NCBI GenBank assembly: GCA_019115425.1
Contig: DXDO01000114.1
Coordinates: forward strand, 1-20,872
Direction: 5' to 3'
Origin: Candidatus Agathobaculum merdigallinarum
GTDB lineage: Bacteria > Bacillota > Clostridia > Oscillospirales > Butyricicoccaceae
DNA: 20,872 bases
Shown here in pieces: positions 1 to 7,255 of this stretch. The translations under genes were made by a program, and so were the position numbers. The notes beneath the pieces were generated by a model. It worked only from the letters and a program-made list of their open reading frames with translations. It ran no database searches and was not told the DNA's origin. The first letter of the stretch is position 1. Each line of letters opens with the position of its first letter.

Positions 1-1346
1 ACCGCACTGCCTACAGCATGCTTGGCCGTGAAATCCGTTCTCTTGGAAATTTCGTTGGAATTTTTGCAGCAGAAGCAGATCACCGCGCTGATCAGCATAA
101 TCAGCACCACATACCGGTTTGCCGCAATAAAGGCGAACAGCTCCGCTGCAAACTGCTGCAGCGGTATAAGGTCGAACATATTCCGGTAAATCTGCACAGC
201 CTGCGTCATACCGGTGCAGTCAAACAGCACGCGGATCAGTACTGAGAAGAAAAATGTCAGCGCGACTGCCGGCGCCTTGGGCAGCGATTTCCGGTAAAGC
301 GTCATGATATTCGCTATGCAGACCAAAATACCGTTTGCCAAGCCCCAGACCAGATAGTGCCAGTCTGCGCCGTGCCACAGACCGGAAACCAGGAAGGTCG
401 CCAACGTGGCAAAAATCAGCCGGATGAGACCGTCACCGAAATGGAACAGGTTGTTGAAGATAGACTCGCTGAAAAAGCGCGAAATCGTAATATTCCATGC
501 ACGCCAGAAATCTGCAAAATTGCGGGTGCGGTATGGCGAATCAAAGTTGATCGGCAGCGTAATGCCGAACAAATGCCCGATGCCGCGCGCCATATCGATG
601 TAGCCCGAAAAATCGTAGTAATAGGCAAAGGTATAGGCCAGCACGCCGAACCATGTTTCAGCCATCGTGGCCAGCGCCACATCGCCGCCGTAAAAGCCGG
701 TGGCGAAATCGATCAGAGGGTTTGCCAGCAGCACTTTTTTGGCACAGCCGACAGAAAACAGCATTACCCCCCGGTAAACATTGATAGAATCAAAGTTGCA
801 CAGCCGCTCTGCTGTCAGCTGCGGCAACATTTCTTCCTGCTTGACGACCGGACCGACGATAAGCTGCGGAAAAAAGGTAATGAAAACGCTGTAATCCAGC
901 AGCGTGGCCAGCGGCGCAGTGCCGCGGTAGACGCTGACAACATATGCGAGCATCTGGAAGGTAAAAAACGAAATACCCAGCGGAAGGATGATGCTGCGCA
1001 TGGAAAAACTGTTGCCTGTGAACAGATTCAGTCCTTCCAGGAAAAAGTTAAAATACTTAAAATAGAACAGCGATCCCAGATTCCACAGGATCACCAGCAG
1101 CAGCCATACTATACGCAGCGGCTGGCTGCTCGTACGGTGGATGCAGGCTGCAAGGACATAGTTGCCCAATCCGAGCACAATAAAGCCCAGGATAAAATCC
1201 GGCTGACCCAAGCCGTAGAATACCAGAGACGCAGCCACGAGCCACAGCTTCATCGGCACAATGCGTCCCCACATCCGGAGCAAATGATACCCACCCAGCA
1301 CAATCGGCAGGAAAACAAATATAAAACGATACGAGGAAAAAATCAC
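1..1346 (-). CDS. MBOAT-family membrane O-acyltransferase (AlgI/DltB-like), 3' end cut by window edge
   Basis: The minus-strand frame is open from a GTG at 1346 to the left edge, giving 448 codons with the C-terminus missing. It is very hydrophobic with many membrane segments. The MBOAT signature SGLWHG lies near residue 325, where the conserved His is the presumed catalytic residue, and is followed by a Trp-Gly (VWG) motif. Other AlgI-like marks are PLGISFFTFQ, a Gly-Pro motif (LIVGPVVKQEE), YDFSGYIDMARG and NFADFWRAWNI. Family members move acyl groups, usually acetyl, onto exported polysaccharides or teichoic acids at the membrane. The GTG start is chosen because AGGAGG sits 7 nt upstream and the start overlaps the stop of the preceding glycosyltransferase (GTGA), implying translational coupling. 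The acceptor glycan cannot be told from the sequence. An AlgJ/AlgX-like partner might lie beyond the edge. Confidence 0.9.
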   Translation of the reverse strand, partial: MIFSSYRFIFVFLPIVLGGYHLLRMWGRIVPMKLWLVAASLVFYGLGQPDFILGFIVLGLGNYVLAACIHRTSSQPLRIVWLLLVILWNLGSLFYFKYFNFFLEGLNLFTGNSFSMRSIILPLGISFFTFQMLAYVVSVYRGTAPLATLLDYSVFITFFPQLIVGPVVKQEEMLPQLTAERLCNFDSINVYRGVMLFSVGCAKKVLLANPLIDFATGFYGGDVALATMAETWFGVLAYTFAYYYDFSGYIDMARGIGHLFGITLPINFDSPYRTRNFADFWRAWNITISRFFSESIFNNLFHFGDGLIRLIFATLATFLVSGLWHGADWHYLVWGLANGILVCIANIMTLYRKSLPKAPAVALTFFFSVLIRVLFDCTGMTQAVQIYRNMFDLIPLQQFAAELFAFIAANRYVVLIMLISAVICFCCKNSNEISKRTDFTAKHAVGSA

Positions 1347-2395
1347 GGCTTGTCCTCCTGAGGATCCGCAAATATCCAGCGTTTCTGCACCTGATAATTC
1401 ACAAAAAACAGCACGGTGTCCACAACCGCTTTGGTCAGCGTCAGCGGACACGGCAGCACGCGCAGCAAACTGACCGCCGCGCTGCTGACCAGCATGACGC
1501 AGACAAACAGCACCACATATTTGACAAACTGCATCATGGTTCGCCGCTTGGCTTGGAAGCACCAGGTTTGATTCATGCGGAAATTATAAAGGCCGGATAC
1601 ACAGCGCGCGGCAATGTTGGAGAACCAGATGCCCGCCGCTGAGCCGACGAAAACCTTGCCGGACAGCACAGCGAATAGCCCCAGATCAATGACGAAGCTG
1701 CTCAATGCTACGGCAAGGTATTTCAAGGGCTGCTGATAGATCAGCACGCTGTCTCTGACCACGCGAAAGTGTGAAGAGACATTGCCGTCCAGATAAATGG
1801 TCTGAATCGGGACGCTCACAATGGCATGGCGGCTGCGCGCAACATCGATCAACATGTTCATCTCAAAATCATAGCGCTCACCATTTGTATGGAGCGCAGC
1901 GTCAAACATCGCTCGCGGAATGCCGCGCAAGCCGGTTTGCGTATCGCTGCATGCGGTACCGGTCAGCAGGAAAAAAATCCCCGCTGTCAGTCGGTTTCCG
2001 AAACGGGATCGCGCCGGCACAGCATCGCCCGAGAAATCCCGCACGCCGAGCACAAGAGAATCCGGATGGTCAACCAGCGCCTGCGCAACCGCAAGAATGT
2101 CCGACGGACTGTGCTGTCCATCGGCATCCGCCGTCACAACCCCTTCCGCCTCCGGAGCGTTTTGAGCAACCTCCTGTATGCCGGTTTTCAGCGCAGCGCC
2201 CTTGCCTTTGTTTTGCGCGTGGCGCAAAACCTTTGCCCCCAGCTCCAGCACCTTATCAAAAACAAATTGATATTCAGGCGCGCTCCCGTCATCTACAACA
2301 ATAACATGGCGCAATCCCAAAGAAATACATTCCCGCACCGTTTTGCATAGTGAATCATCCGGATTCAGTGCCGGAATCAGAACGACAACCTCCAT
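1343..2395 (-). CDS. Family 2 glycosyltransferase fused to a GtrA-like membrane domain
   Basis: The product is 350 aa. Residues 1 to about 220 form a GT-A glycosyltransferase of the dolichyl-phosphate-mannose-synthase type, with IPALNPDD at the N-terminus, VVDDGS (33-38), NKGKGAALKTG and the metal-binding DADGQH (D90, D92). Residues about 225-345 form a four-helix GtrA-like domain, starting LKYLAVALSSF and ending in FVNYQVQKRWIF. This arrangement is known for enzymes that charge undecaprenyl or dolichyl phosphate with a sugar, which the GtrA part may help flip. The frame extends to 2464, but ATG at 2395 is preferred: it has a GGGGG-containing ribosome binding site about 6 nt upstream and begins directly at the GT fold. 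The gene overlaps the downstream MBOAT gene by 4 bp, so the two probably act on the same surface glycan. The sugar is unknown. Confidence 0.9.
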   Translation of the reverse strand: MEVVVLIPALNPDDSLCKTVRECISLGLRHVIVVDDGSAPEYQFVFDKVLELGAKVLRHAQNKGKGAALKTGIQEVAQNAPEAEGVVTADADGQHSPSDILAVAQALVDHPDSLVLGVRDFSGDAVPARSRFGNRLTAGIFFLLTGTACSDTQTGLRGIPRAMFDAALHTNGERYDFEMNMLIDVARSRHAIVSVPIQTIYLDGNVSSHFRVVRDSVLIYQQPLKYLAVALSSFVIDLGLFAVLSGKVFVGSAAGIWFSNIAARCVSGLYNFRMNQTWCFQAKRRTMMQFVKYVVLFVCVMLVSSAAVSLLRVLPCPLTLTKAVVDTVLFFVNYQVQKRWIFADPQEDKP

Positions 2396-2479
2396 GGTAT
2401 CCCCCTTGCAGCAGGCGGACGCTGCATATGAGGCCCGCGTTGCTGCCGATCTTATCTGTAACAAATAGCATTTTTATCT

Positions 2480-2509
2480 ATTATAACACTATTTAACGAT
2501 GCATATCAA
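2480..2509 (-). promoter_or_regulatory. Sigma-A type promoter of the GT2-GtrA/MBOAT operon
   Basis: On the minus strand TTGATA (2509-2504) and a perfect TATAAT (2485-2480) are separated by 18 bp. It lies about 85 bp upstream of the chosen ATG at 2395, in an AT-rich gap. The -10 match and position make it convincing. The untranslated leader of roughly 75-80 nt shows no obvious fold. Confidence 0.8.
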
Positions 2510-2555
2510 TAGCAATGTTCCATAAACCGGATGGACGGACCCGCTATCACAAATG

Positions 2556-2592
2556 AAATGCACAGGCGCTTTACCGAGTCGCCTGTGCATTT
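2556..2592. terminator. Perfect 13-bp hairpin, likely insulating terminator
   Basis: Arms at 2556-2568 and 2580-2592 pair perfectly over 13 bp around an 11-nt loop. The plus side continues into a T-rich run (ttttactttta) and the minus side into ATTTCATTTG. It lies between the ATPase gene end and the GT operon promoter, so it probably stops residual ATPase transcription. It could also stop plus-strand transcription, but no plus-strand gene feeds into it. Confidence 0.6.
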
Positions 2593-2718
2593 TACTTTTA
2601 AATCGCCCCATACAGGGATGTGAATGATAGGAACAAGATTACGGCATGGCATACCGGTGAAGGACTGTTGCAATCATGATCACGAGGCTGTTCAAATTTA
2701 CGAAAAACCTCGGATCAA

Positions 2719-2745
2719 AAGATCCCTGATCGCATCAGGAATCTT
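2719..2745 (-). terminator. Intrinsic terminator of the cation ATPase gene
   Basis: Arms 2719-2730 and 2734-2745 form a 12-bp stem with one mismatch/wobble and a 3-nt loop. The stem lies 5 bp beyond the ATPase stop codon and is followed on the minus strand by TTTT. On the plus strand it is followed by a T run too, so it may act in both directions. Confidence 0.65.
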
Positions 2746-2750
2746 TTTGC

Positions 2751-5384
2751 TTATCTTTTCCGTGCCGCAAAAATGCCCTTGCAGCACTGTATCAGCAGGG
2801 TCGGCAGGAATGCAAACAATGCCGCAAGTCCAAGCTGTGCACCGGTAAACGGCGCGATCTGGAACAGTCCGTTCAGACCCGGAATCAACAGCACTGCCGC
2901 GAGCAACGCCACGCCCGCTGCGAACGCAGCAAGGCTTGCCTTATTGGACATCAAGCCAAGGCGCCAAACCGGCTTTTCCCCACGGCAGTTAAAGCCGTGG
3001 AACAGACGCGAAAGCGTCAGCGTGGCAAACGCAAGCGTCATTGCCAAACCGTCTCCGCCTGCGCGCAGGCCGACGAAGTACGCTGCCATGGTCGCACACG
3101 CAATCAACAGGCCGTAAACAAAAATGCGGCGCAGCAAAATCCCTGTCAGGATGGGCTCCTTCGGGTCGCGCGGTTTCTGCTCAAGCAGATCACCCGTCGC
3201 CGGCTCCACACCGATCGCGATCGCAGGAAGCGAATCCGTCAGAAGGTTGATAAACAGCAGATGCACCGGTGCAAACGGTACCGGCAGCGCCAAAACAGAT
3301 GTGATCAATACACACAGAATGCCCGCCATATTGCCGGAAAGCAGGAAATTGATCGCATTTTTAATATTCGTGTATACACCGCGGCCATTGACGACTGCGC
3401 CCACAATAGTGGCAAAGTTATCATCCGTCAGGATCATGGATGCCGCATCCTTGGAGACCTCGGTTCCCGTGATGCCCATCGCGACGCCGATATCCGCCGC
3501 CTTGAGCGCCGGCGCATCATTAACACCGTCGCCAGTCATAGAAACAATTTTTCCCTTGCGCTGCCAAGCTTCCACAATACGGATCTTATGTTCAGGCGAA
3601 ACGCGGGCGTAGACCGAAATGCGCTCGAGATGCGCGTCCAGTTCATCGTTTGTCATATCATCCAGCTCAACGCCCGAAAGCGCCTCGTCTCCGTCGCGGA
3701 AAATTCCGATCTGACGGGCAATCGCCGTCGCAGTCACCTTGTGGTCGCCTGTGATCATGATGGTTCGTATGCCGCCGCGCGACGCATCCGCAACCGCCTT
3801 AACCGCTTCCGGCCGCGGCGGATCAATCATGGAGACCAGACCGACAAAAGTAAATTCCTGCTCATCTGCAAGTGTCAGCGCACGCACCGTTTCAAACTCG
3901 CGCTGGGCAAAAGCAAGCACGCGCAGGCCCTCCTGAGAGAGCTGCATATTGACCTCTGCAATGCGGTTCTTCCACGCTTCGGTCATCGGTACGCGTCCCC
4001 CCGAAGTGAGAACATACTTCGACCGGTCGAGCAGCACATCGATCGCGCCCTTCGTATACATCGTCGGAACGCCCTCGATATCATGCAGCGTACTCATCAG
4101 CTTTCGATCCGAATCAAATGCCAGCTCGCCCAAACGCGGATGCTGATCACGGTAGGTGCTCTCCTCCACGCCCAAACGGTCGCCGATCATGACAAGCGCG
4201 ACCTCAGTCGGGTCGCCGATGGCCTCACCGGTCTGCTCATCCGTTGTGGCGTCGCTGGCGAGCAGCGCGGCTTTGAGCAGCACTCGCTGCACATTATTTG
4301 CCAAATCGAGATGCTGCTCATCCAGCAGCATGCCGTCCGCATAAATCTTCTGCGGAGTCATTTTATTCTGGGTTAGTGTGCCGGTCTTATCCGAGCAGAT
4401 GACCGACACCGCGCCCAATGTCTCGACCGCCTTGAGTTCCTTAATGATCGCGTTTTGACGCGCCATTTTCTTCGTGCCCATCGCCTGCACGATAGTAACG
4501 ATCGAGCTGAGCGCTTCGGGAATCGCAGCGACTGCCAGCGCAACCGCAAACATCATGGAATCCAGAATTGCCTGAAAATCCGTACTGCCCGCATGATAAA
4601 GCGAAAGCGCGAACACGCCCACACAGATCACCAGAATGATGACCGCGAGGCGGCGGCTGAAATCGTCCAGACTTTTTTGAAGCGGAGTCTTTCGCTGCTT
4701 GGTCTGGTTCATCAGCGCGGCGATCTTACCGATCTCGGTCTGCATACCCGTTGCCGTGACGACCATGACCGCGCGGCCGTAAGTCACCAGCGATCCGGAA
4801 AAGACCATATTTTTCTGGTCGCCAAGCGCAACCTTGCCGCCCGCAAGCGCTTCAGTGGTCTTTTCCACGCCCTCGCTCTCGCCGGTCAACGAGCTCTCGT
4901 TGACCTTGAGCGAAAAATTCTCCAAAATGCGGCCGTCCGCAACGATCATGTCGCCTGCTTCCAGTTCTACGATATCGCCAGGCACGATCTCAGCCGAGGG
5001 GATGACCATGCGCGTTCCCCCGCGGATCACCTTTGCCGACGGCGATGACATCGCTTTCAAACTTTGCAGGGATTTTTCCGCTTTGCAGTGCTGCGCCGTA
5101 CCAAGCACAGCGTTCAAAATCAGTACGGCAAAAATTACAATCGTGCTTTCCACATTGCCGGAAAGCATGGAGATCACCGCCGCTGCGAGCAGGATTACGA
5201 CCAGAAGATCCTTAAATTGCGAGAAAAATACCTGGATAACAGATTTCTTGCTCTCCTCCGCGAGGGTGTTCCGCCCAAATTTTTGCAGGCGTGCGGACGC
5301 CTCTTCTCCGGACAGACCGCTGCGGGCGCTGTCCATATCGCCGAGCGCCTGCTCAGCCGTTAGGTTGTAGAAAATTTGCTCCAT
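2751..5384 (-). CDS. P2A-type (Ca2+/Mn2+) cation-transporting P-type ATPase
   Basis: The 877-aa product is full length for the family. It shows the N-terminal cation-ATPase domain, the actuator TGES (167-170), the phosphorylation motif with D332 in CSDKTGTLT, the hinge MTGDGVNDAP and a C-terminal membrane region. Membrane ion ligands match site II of SERCA: E290 in the M4 motif PEAL, and N713 and D717 in the M6 motif NLLTDSLP. The M5 position equivalent to SERCA Glu771 is Gly688, so site I looks lost and one ion per cycle is likely, as in plasma-membrane-type pumps. The start has AAAGGAG about 8 nt upstream. The gene is monocistronic with its own promoter, a metal-riboswitch-like leader and a terminator. 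Family knowledge allows Ca2+ or Mn2+ export; the leader favours Mn2+. Confidence 0.93.
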   Translation of the reverse strand: MEQIFYNLTAEQALGDMDSARSGLSGEEASARLQKFGRNTLAEESKKSVIQVFFSQFKDLLVVILLAAAVISMLSGNVESTIVIFAVLILNAVLGTAQHCKAEKSLQSLKAMSSPSAKVIRGGTRMVIPSAEIVPGDIVELEAGDMIVADGRILENFSLKVNESSLTGESEGVEKTTEALAGGKVALGDQKNMVFSGSLVTYGRAVMVVTATGMQTEIGKIAALMNQTKQRKTPLQKSLDDFSRRLAVIILVICVGVFALSLYHAGSTDFQAILDSMMFAVALAVAAIPEALSSIVTIVQAMGTKKMARQNAIIKELKAVETLGAVSVICSDKTGTLTQNKMTPQKIYADGMLLDEQHLDLANNVQRVLLKAALLASDATTDEQTGEAIGDPTEVALVMIGDRLGVEESTYRDQHPRLGELAFDSDRKLMSTLHDIEGVPTMYTKGAIDVLLDRSKYVLTSGGRVPMTEAWKNRIAEVNMQLSQEGLRVLAFAQREFETVRALTLADEQEFTFVGLVSMIDPPRPEAVKAVADASRGGIRTIMITGDHKVTATAIARQIGIFRDGDEALSGVELDDMTNDELDAHLERISVYARVSPEHKIRIVEAWQRKGKIVSMTGDGVNDAPALKAADIGVAMGITGTEVSKDAASMILTDDNFATIVGAVVNGRGVYTNIKNAINFLLSGNMAGILCVLITSVLALPVPFAPVHLLFINLLTDSLPAIAIGVEPATGDLLEQKPRDPKEPILTGILLRRIFVYGLLIACATMAAYFVGLRAGGDGLAMTLAFATLTLSRLFHGFNCRGEKPVWRLGLMSNKASLAAFAAGVALLAAVLLIPGLNGLFQIAPFTGAQLGLAALFAFLPTLLIQCCKGIFAARKR

Positions 5385-5494
5385 GTGGCCAAACTCCTTT
5401 TTGTCTGGGAATCATAGGATATGCAAAAGCGGCCGGAATATTTCGCCTGCATCCGGTTTTCCGGTTACAAAAGCAAAATATTCCAAGCAGAGAC

Positions 5495-5549
5495 AAAAAA
5501 AGACCTTTGAGTAAGCGCTTTTTCGATAAAGCGCTTGCTCAAAAGTCTT
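5495..5549 (-). terminator. Riboswitch expression-platform terminator (attenuator)
   Basis: On the minus strand the arms 5549-5528 and 5521-5500 form a stem of about 21 bp with two mismatches, closed by a short loop and followed by seven U (5501-5495). It lies more than 100 nt before the ATPase start, so it ends transcription prematurely. Its 5' arm contains CUUUUG (5545-5540), which can instead pair with CAAAAG (5633-5628) to close the aptamer. The two structures are therefore mutually exclusive: a metal-bound aptamer would prevent termination and switch the pump on. Confidence 0.85.
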
Positions 5550-5634
5550 GTGACCGGATCTGCCGGTGCCCGCTACCAGACCGGAAACAACCGGTCGGGA
5601 TGTTGATAGCGGAGCTTATACTACTCCCTTTTGC
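5539..5634 (-). promoter_or_regulatory. yybP-ykoY-like (Mn2+) riboswitch aptamer
   Basis: Directly downstream of the promoter the minus-strand RNA starts with CAAAAGGGAGUAG, resembling the conserved 5' end of yybP-ykoY aptamers, and ends in AAGACUUUUG, resembling their 3' end (AGACCUUUG). P1 pairs CAAAAG (5633-5628) with CUUUUG (5545-5540). Inside are a helix CCGCUAUC/GGUAGCGG, capped through an AUCAACAUCC internal loop by GACCGG/CCGGUC, and a further hairpin ACCGG/CCGGU. Size (about 95 nt), helical order and gene context all fit; in other Firmicutes this class controls P2A ATPases and other Mn2+ exporters. The identification rests on remembered consensus and manual folding, not a covariance-model search. 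Confidence 0.75.
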
Positions 5635-5643
5635 ACTTTGTAG

Positions 5644-5672
5644 AGTATAGCGGAAGATGCTGGATTTGTCAA
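5644..5672 (-). promoter_or_regulatory. Sigma-A promoter of the riboswitch/ATPase transcript
   Basis: A consensus TTGACA (5672-5667) and TATACT (5649-5644) are separated by exactly 17 bp on the minus strand. Transcription would begin close to 5638, just before the aptamer, giving a leader of about 250 nt. Confidence 0.88.
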
Positions 5673-5696
5673 GCGCATTTTGTCCCTGCGCTTGAC
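5668..5696. repeat. Perfect 10-bp inverted repeat overlapping the ATPase -35 box
   Basis: GTCAAGCGCA (5668-5677) and TGCGCTTGAC (5687-5696) are perfect inverted copies separated by 9 bp. The promoter-proximal arm overlaps the -35 hexamer, the position expected for a repressor or activator operator. It has no T tail, so a terminator is less likely. The binding factor is unknown. Confidence 0.5.
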
Positions 5697-5736
5697 GTTT
5701 CGCGCGGCAGCACAGCCGGTTTCCGGAAATAACAAG

Positions 5737-5765
5737 CTGCTGCAAAATCAGGTGTTTTGCGGCAG
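5737..5765 (-). terminator. Hairpin downstream of the SLH gene, possible terminator
   Basis: Arms 5737-5747 and 5755-5765 pair over 11 bp with one wobble and a 7-nt loop, about 75 bp past the SLH gene stop. No T run follows on the minus strand, so termination here is only a guess. Confidence 0.3.
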
Positions 5766-5837
5766 ATATCTTCGTTTTTGGATAAATTTTTCGGACGGAC
5801 CACAAAAAAGCACCTTTCACAGCGTCTTTTTCCTCGC

Positions 5838-7097
5838 TCAATTACCGGTATTCAGCCGGCTGACCAAAACAGGCTGTCCGTAAATATCATCCGGTGTCGT
5901 GAACTCGACGGTCAGCCCCTGCGTCATGATCCGGTTGTCCTCAACATTCTGTACCAATATGAGCGCATGGAACTCCGCGCCGTCCAAGCTGCCGACCGCA
6001 CTCTCCACCGGCCACATCAGCTCGCTATACAGGGCGGGCAGGCTGTCAAAGGAGATCGTCCACCGGCTGTCATAAGGATAGTCGGCATGGTCACCCTTGT
6101 CAATGCTCTCGATATAGGCCAGCGGCACTGGGCCATAGGCCGCCATCAGGCGCGCCTGCTCGGCCGCAGTCACCGGCTGTTCTGCCCAGTCCCCGCCCAG
6201 ACGGCGACGCATGACACCGTCCGCCATCTCGCTTTCTGCAATCATCGTCGTATCCTCTACGTCAGGCGCGGACAGGGTCAGCACGCGGTTTGCCTGCATC
6301 GTATCCGTCGTTCGGTCAAACGCCATGGTCTCCTGCGTCTGCATCGCCAGAACAGTCTCCCCGTCTGCACCGCCGCGCACGAAGCCTGCCCCGCCGAGAT
6401 ATTCGCTGCTGATGGAGAACACGGTCAACTCGTCCATGCCCGCGGTATCCTCGCGGTATTCCGCATATGTATTAAAAAGTTCCTGATAACGCGCCGCTGC
6501 TTCCGCATCCACTGCCCCGTCCGCAGCCAACCGGTCAAGCAGCGTGCCTTCCTCGCCCTTGGGCGTGAGGGACAGCGCGGTGTAACTTGCCGCGGCAACG
6601 TCATCGCGCAGAAAATCCGATGTATCGATCACCGCAGGGTCGTATACACCATGCTCCTGCGCCGCTGCGACCGCCTGCGCATAGGTGAAATCCCCATCCG
6701 CTTCATTGTAGCCGAGCGCGCGCAGCAAAAACGCCGCATACATCTGTGCGGTACAGGGCTGCTCCGGAGAAAACATGGTTGCGGACGTGCCGTTTGCCAA
6801 ACCGTTCTCATACAGATACTGCACATAAGGTTTTTGCCAATTCGCCAGATCGATAAACGGCGCGTCATATACCAGTTCCTGCGCCGCATCCTCCGCGCCG
6901 AGCAGACGCACCAGCATGGCGGCTGCTTCCGCGCGGGTCGGCGCGCGGTCCAGCGCATAGCCGTTCCCTGTGCCTTGGAACAGACCGAGATCATTCAAGT
7001 GTTCCGCACTGGCGCTGAAATCCGCAGCCAAAGCACAGACCGACAGCGTACCCGCCACCAGTGCCCCCGCACATGCCAAACGTAACCATTTATTCAT
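5838..7097 (-). CDS. Secreted SLH-domain protein with unassigned C-terminal domain
   Basis: The 419-aa product has a signal peptide (MNKWLRLACAG... to ALA-A near residue 25) and three SLH-type repeats over about residues 28-190. Repeat one contains the anchoring-type motif PTRAE, repeat two DLANWQKPYVQYLY and FSPE, and repeat three FLRDDVA. SLH repeats bind secondary cell-wall polymer and hold proteins at the surface. Residues about 215-419 match no family I can name; they are rich in short beta-prone stretches and look like a diverged, shorter version of the C-terminal half of the protein at 8285-9664. The ATG has GGGAGAT about 7 nt upstream. The gene stands alone, divergent from ldh, with its own promoter. 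Function beyond surface attachment is unknown. Confidence 0.85.
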   Translation of the reverse strand: MNKWLRLACAGALVAGTLSVCALAADFSASAEHLNDLGLFQGTGNGYALDRAPTRAEAAAMLVRLLGAEDAAQELVYDAPFIDLANWQKPYVQYLYENGLANGTSATMFSPEQPCTAQMYAAFLLRALGYNEADGDFTYAQAVAAAQEHGVYDPAVIDTSDFLRDDVAAASYTALSLTPKGEEGTLLDRLAADGAVDAEAAARYQELFNTYAEYREDTAGMDELTVFSISSEYLGGAGFVRGGADGETVLAMQTQETMAFDRTTDTMQANRVLTLSAPDVEDTTMIAESEMADGVMRRRLGGDWAEQPVTAAEQARLMAAYGPVPLAYIESIDKGDHADYPYDSRWTISFDSLPALYSELMWPVESAVGSLDGAEFHALILVQNVEDNRIMTQGLTVEFTTPDDIYGQPVLVSRLNTGN

Positions 7098-7177
7098 TGC
7101 TGTTATCTCCCGTCATTTTACGATATCATGCCCGCCGCTTTGGGGCGGCGCCGCTGAATTTATGCCGCTGTTTTTAA

Positions 7178-7206
7178 ATTATAGCATAGTCTTGCGAGTT
7201 TTCCAA
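7178..7206 (-). promoter_or_regulatory. Promoter of the SLH gene at 5838-7097
   Basis: TTGGAA (7206-7201) and a perfect TATAAT (7183-7178) with a 17-bp spacer read on the minus strand. The leader contains a small GC hairpin, CGCCGC/GCGGCG at 7133-7150. A short inverted repeat (GTTTTCC/GGAAAC, 7198-7214) overlaps the -35 box. A promoter for the divergent ldh gene was not convincingly found in the same gap. Confidence 0.75.
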
Positions 7207-7255
7207 CAGGAAACGGGCATACTACCGGAAGAAATGGAAAGGAAGTGTCCCCGAT

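Larger units (their letters stand above)
2396..2750. other. Intergenic region between GT2-GtrA and the cation ATPase
   Basis: This gap of about 355 bp holds the GT operon promoter and two strong hairpins (listed separately). The stretch around 2595-2715 shows no supported gene. A short plus-strand frame over 2624-2848 runs into the ATPase gene antisense and has no family resemblance, so it is not called. Confidence 0.6.
5385..5837 (-). other. Long regulatory gap / leader of the cation ATPase
   Basis: This gap of about 450 bp has no supported gene. On the minus strand it holds, in order of transcription, an inverted repeat, a consensus promoter, a riboswitch-like aptamer, a terminator hairpin and the ATPase ribosome binding site. 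The roughly 110 nt between the terminator and the start codon show no further clear element. The 5700-5837 part lies downstream of the SLH gene that ends at 5838 and contains one weak hairpin. A 100-codon minus-strand frame spanning it is rejected because it runs straight through the promoter and aptamer. Confidence 0.7.

Noticed and set aside
357..1361. Long plus-strand open frame (334 codons)
   Set aside because: It is antisense to the MBOAT gene, has low-complexity, charge-rich composition and no family motif, while the minus strand encodes a clear MBOAT protein.
2997..4376. Plus-strand open frame of 459 codons
   Set aside because: Antisense to the P-type ATPase, whose motifs are unmistakable; the frame is rich in Arg/His/Gln as expected for a shadow of GC-rich coding DNA.
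5539..5841. 100-codon minus-strand frame starting just inside the SLH gene end
   Set aside because: It runs through the ATPase promoter, the aptamer and half the terminator hairpin; it has no family resemblance.
5757..7085. Plus-strand open frame of 442 codons
   Set aside because: Antisense to the SLH gene at 5838-7097, no recognisable domain, starts in the intergenic region without a good ribosome binding site.
7190..7255. Possible plus-strand promoter for ldh (TTGCGA...CATACT)
   Set aside because: Spacer is about 20 bp and both boxes are poor; no Rex-type operator was seen either, so the ldh promoter is left unassigned.
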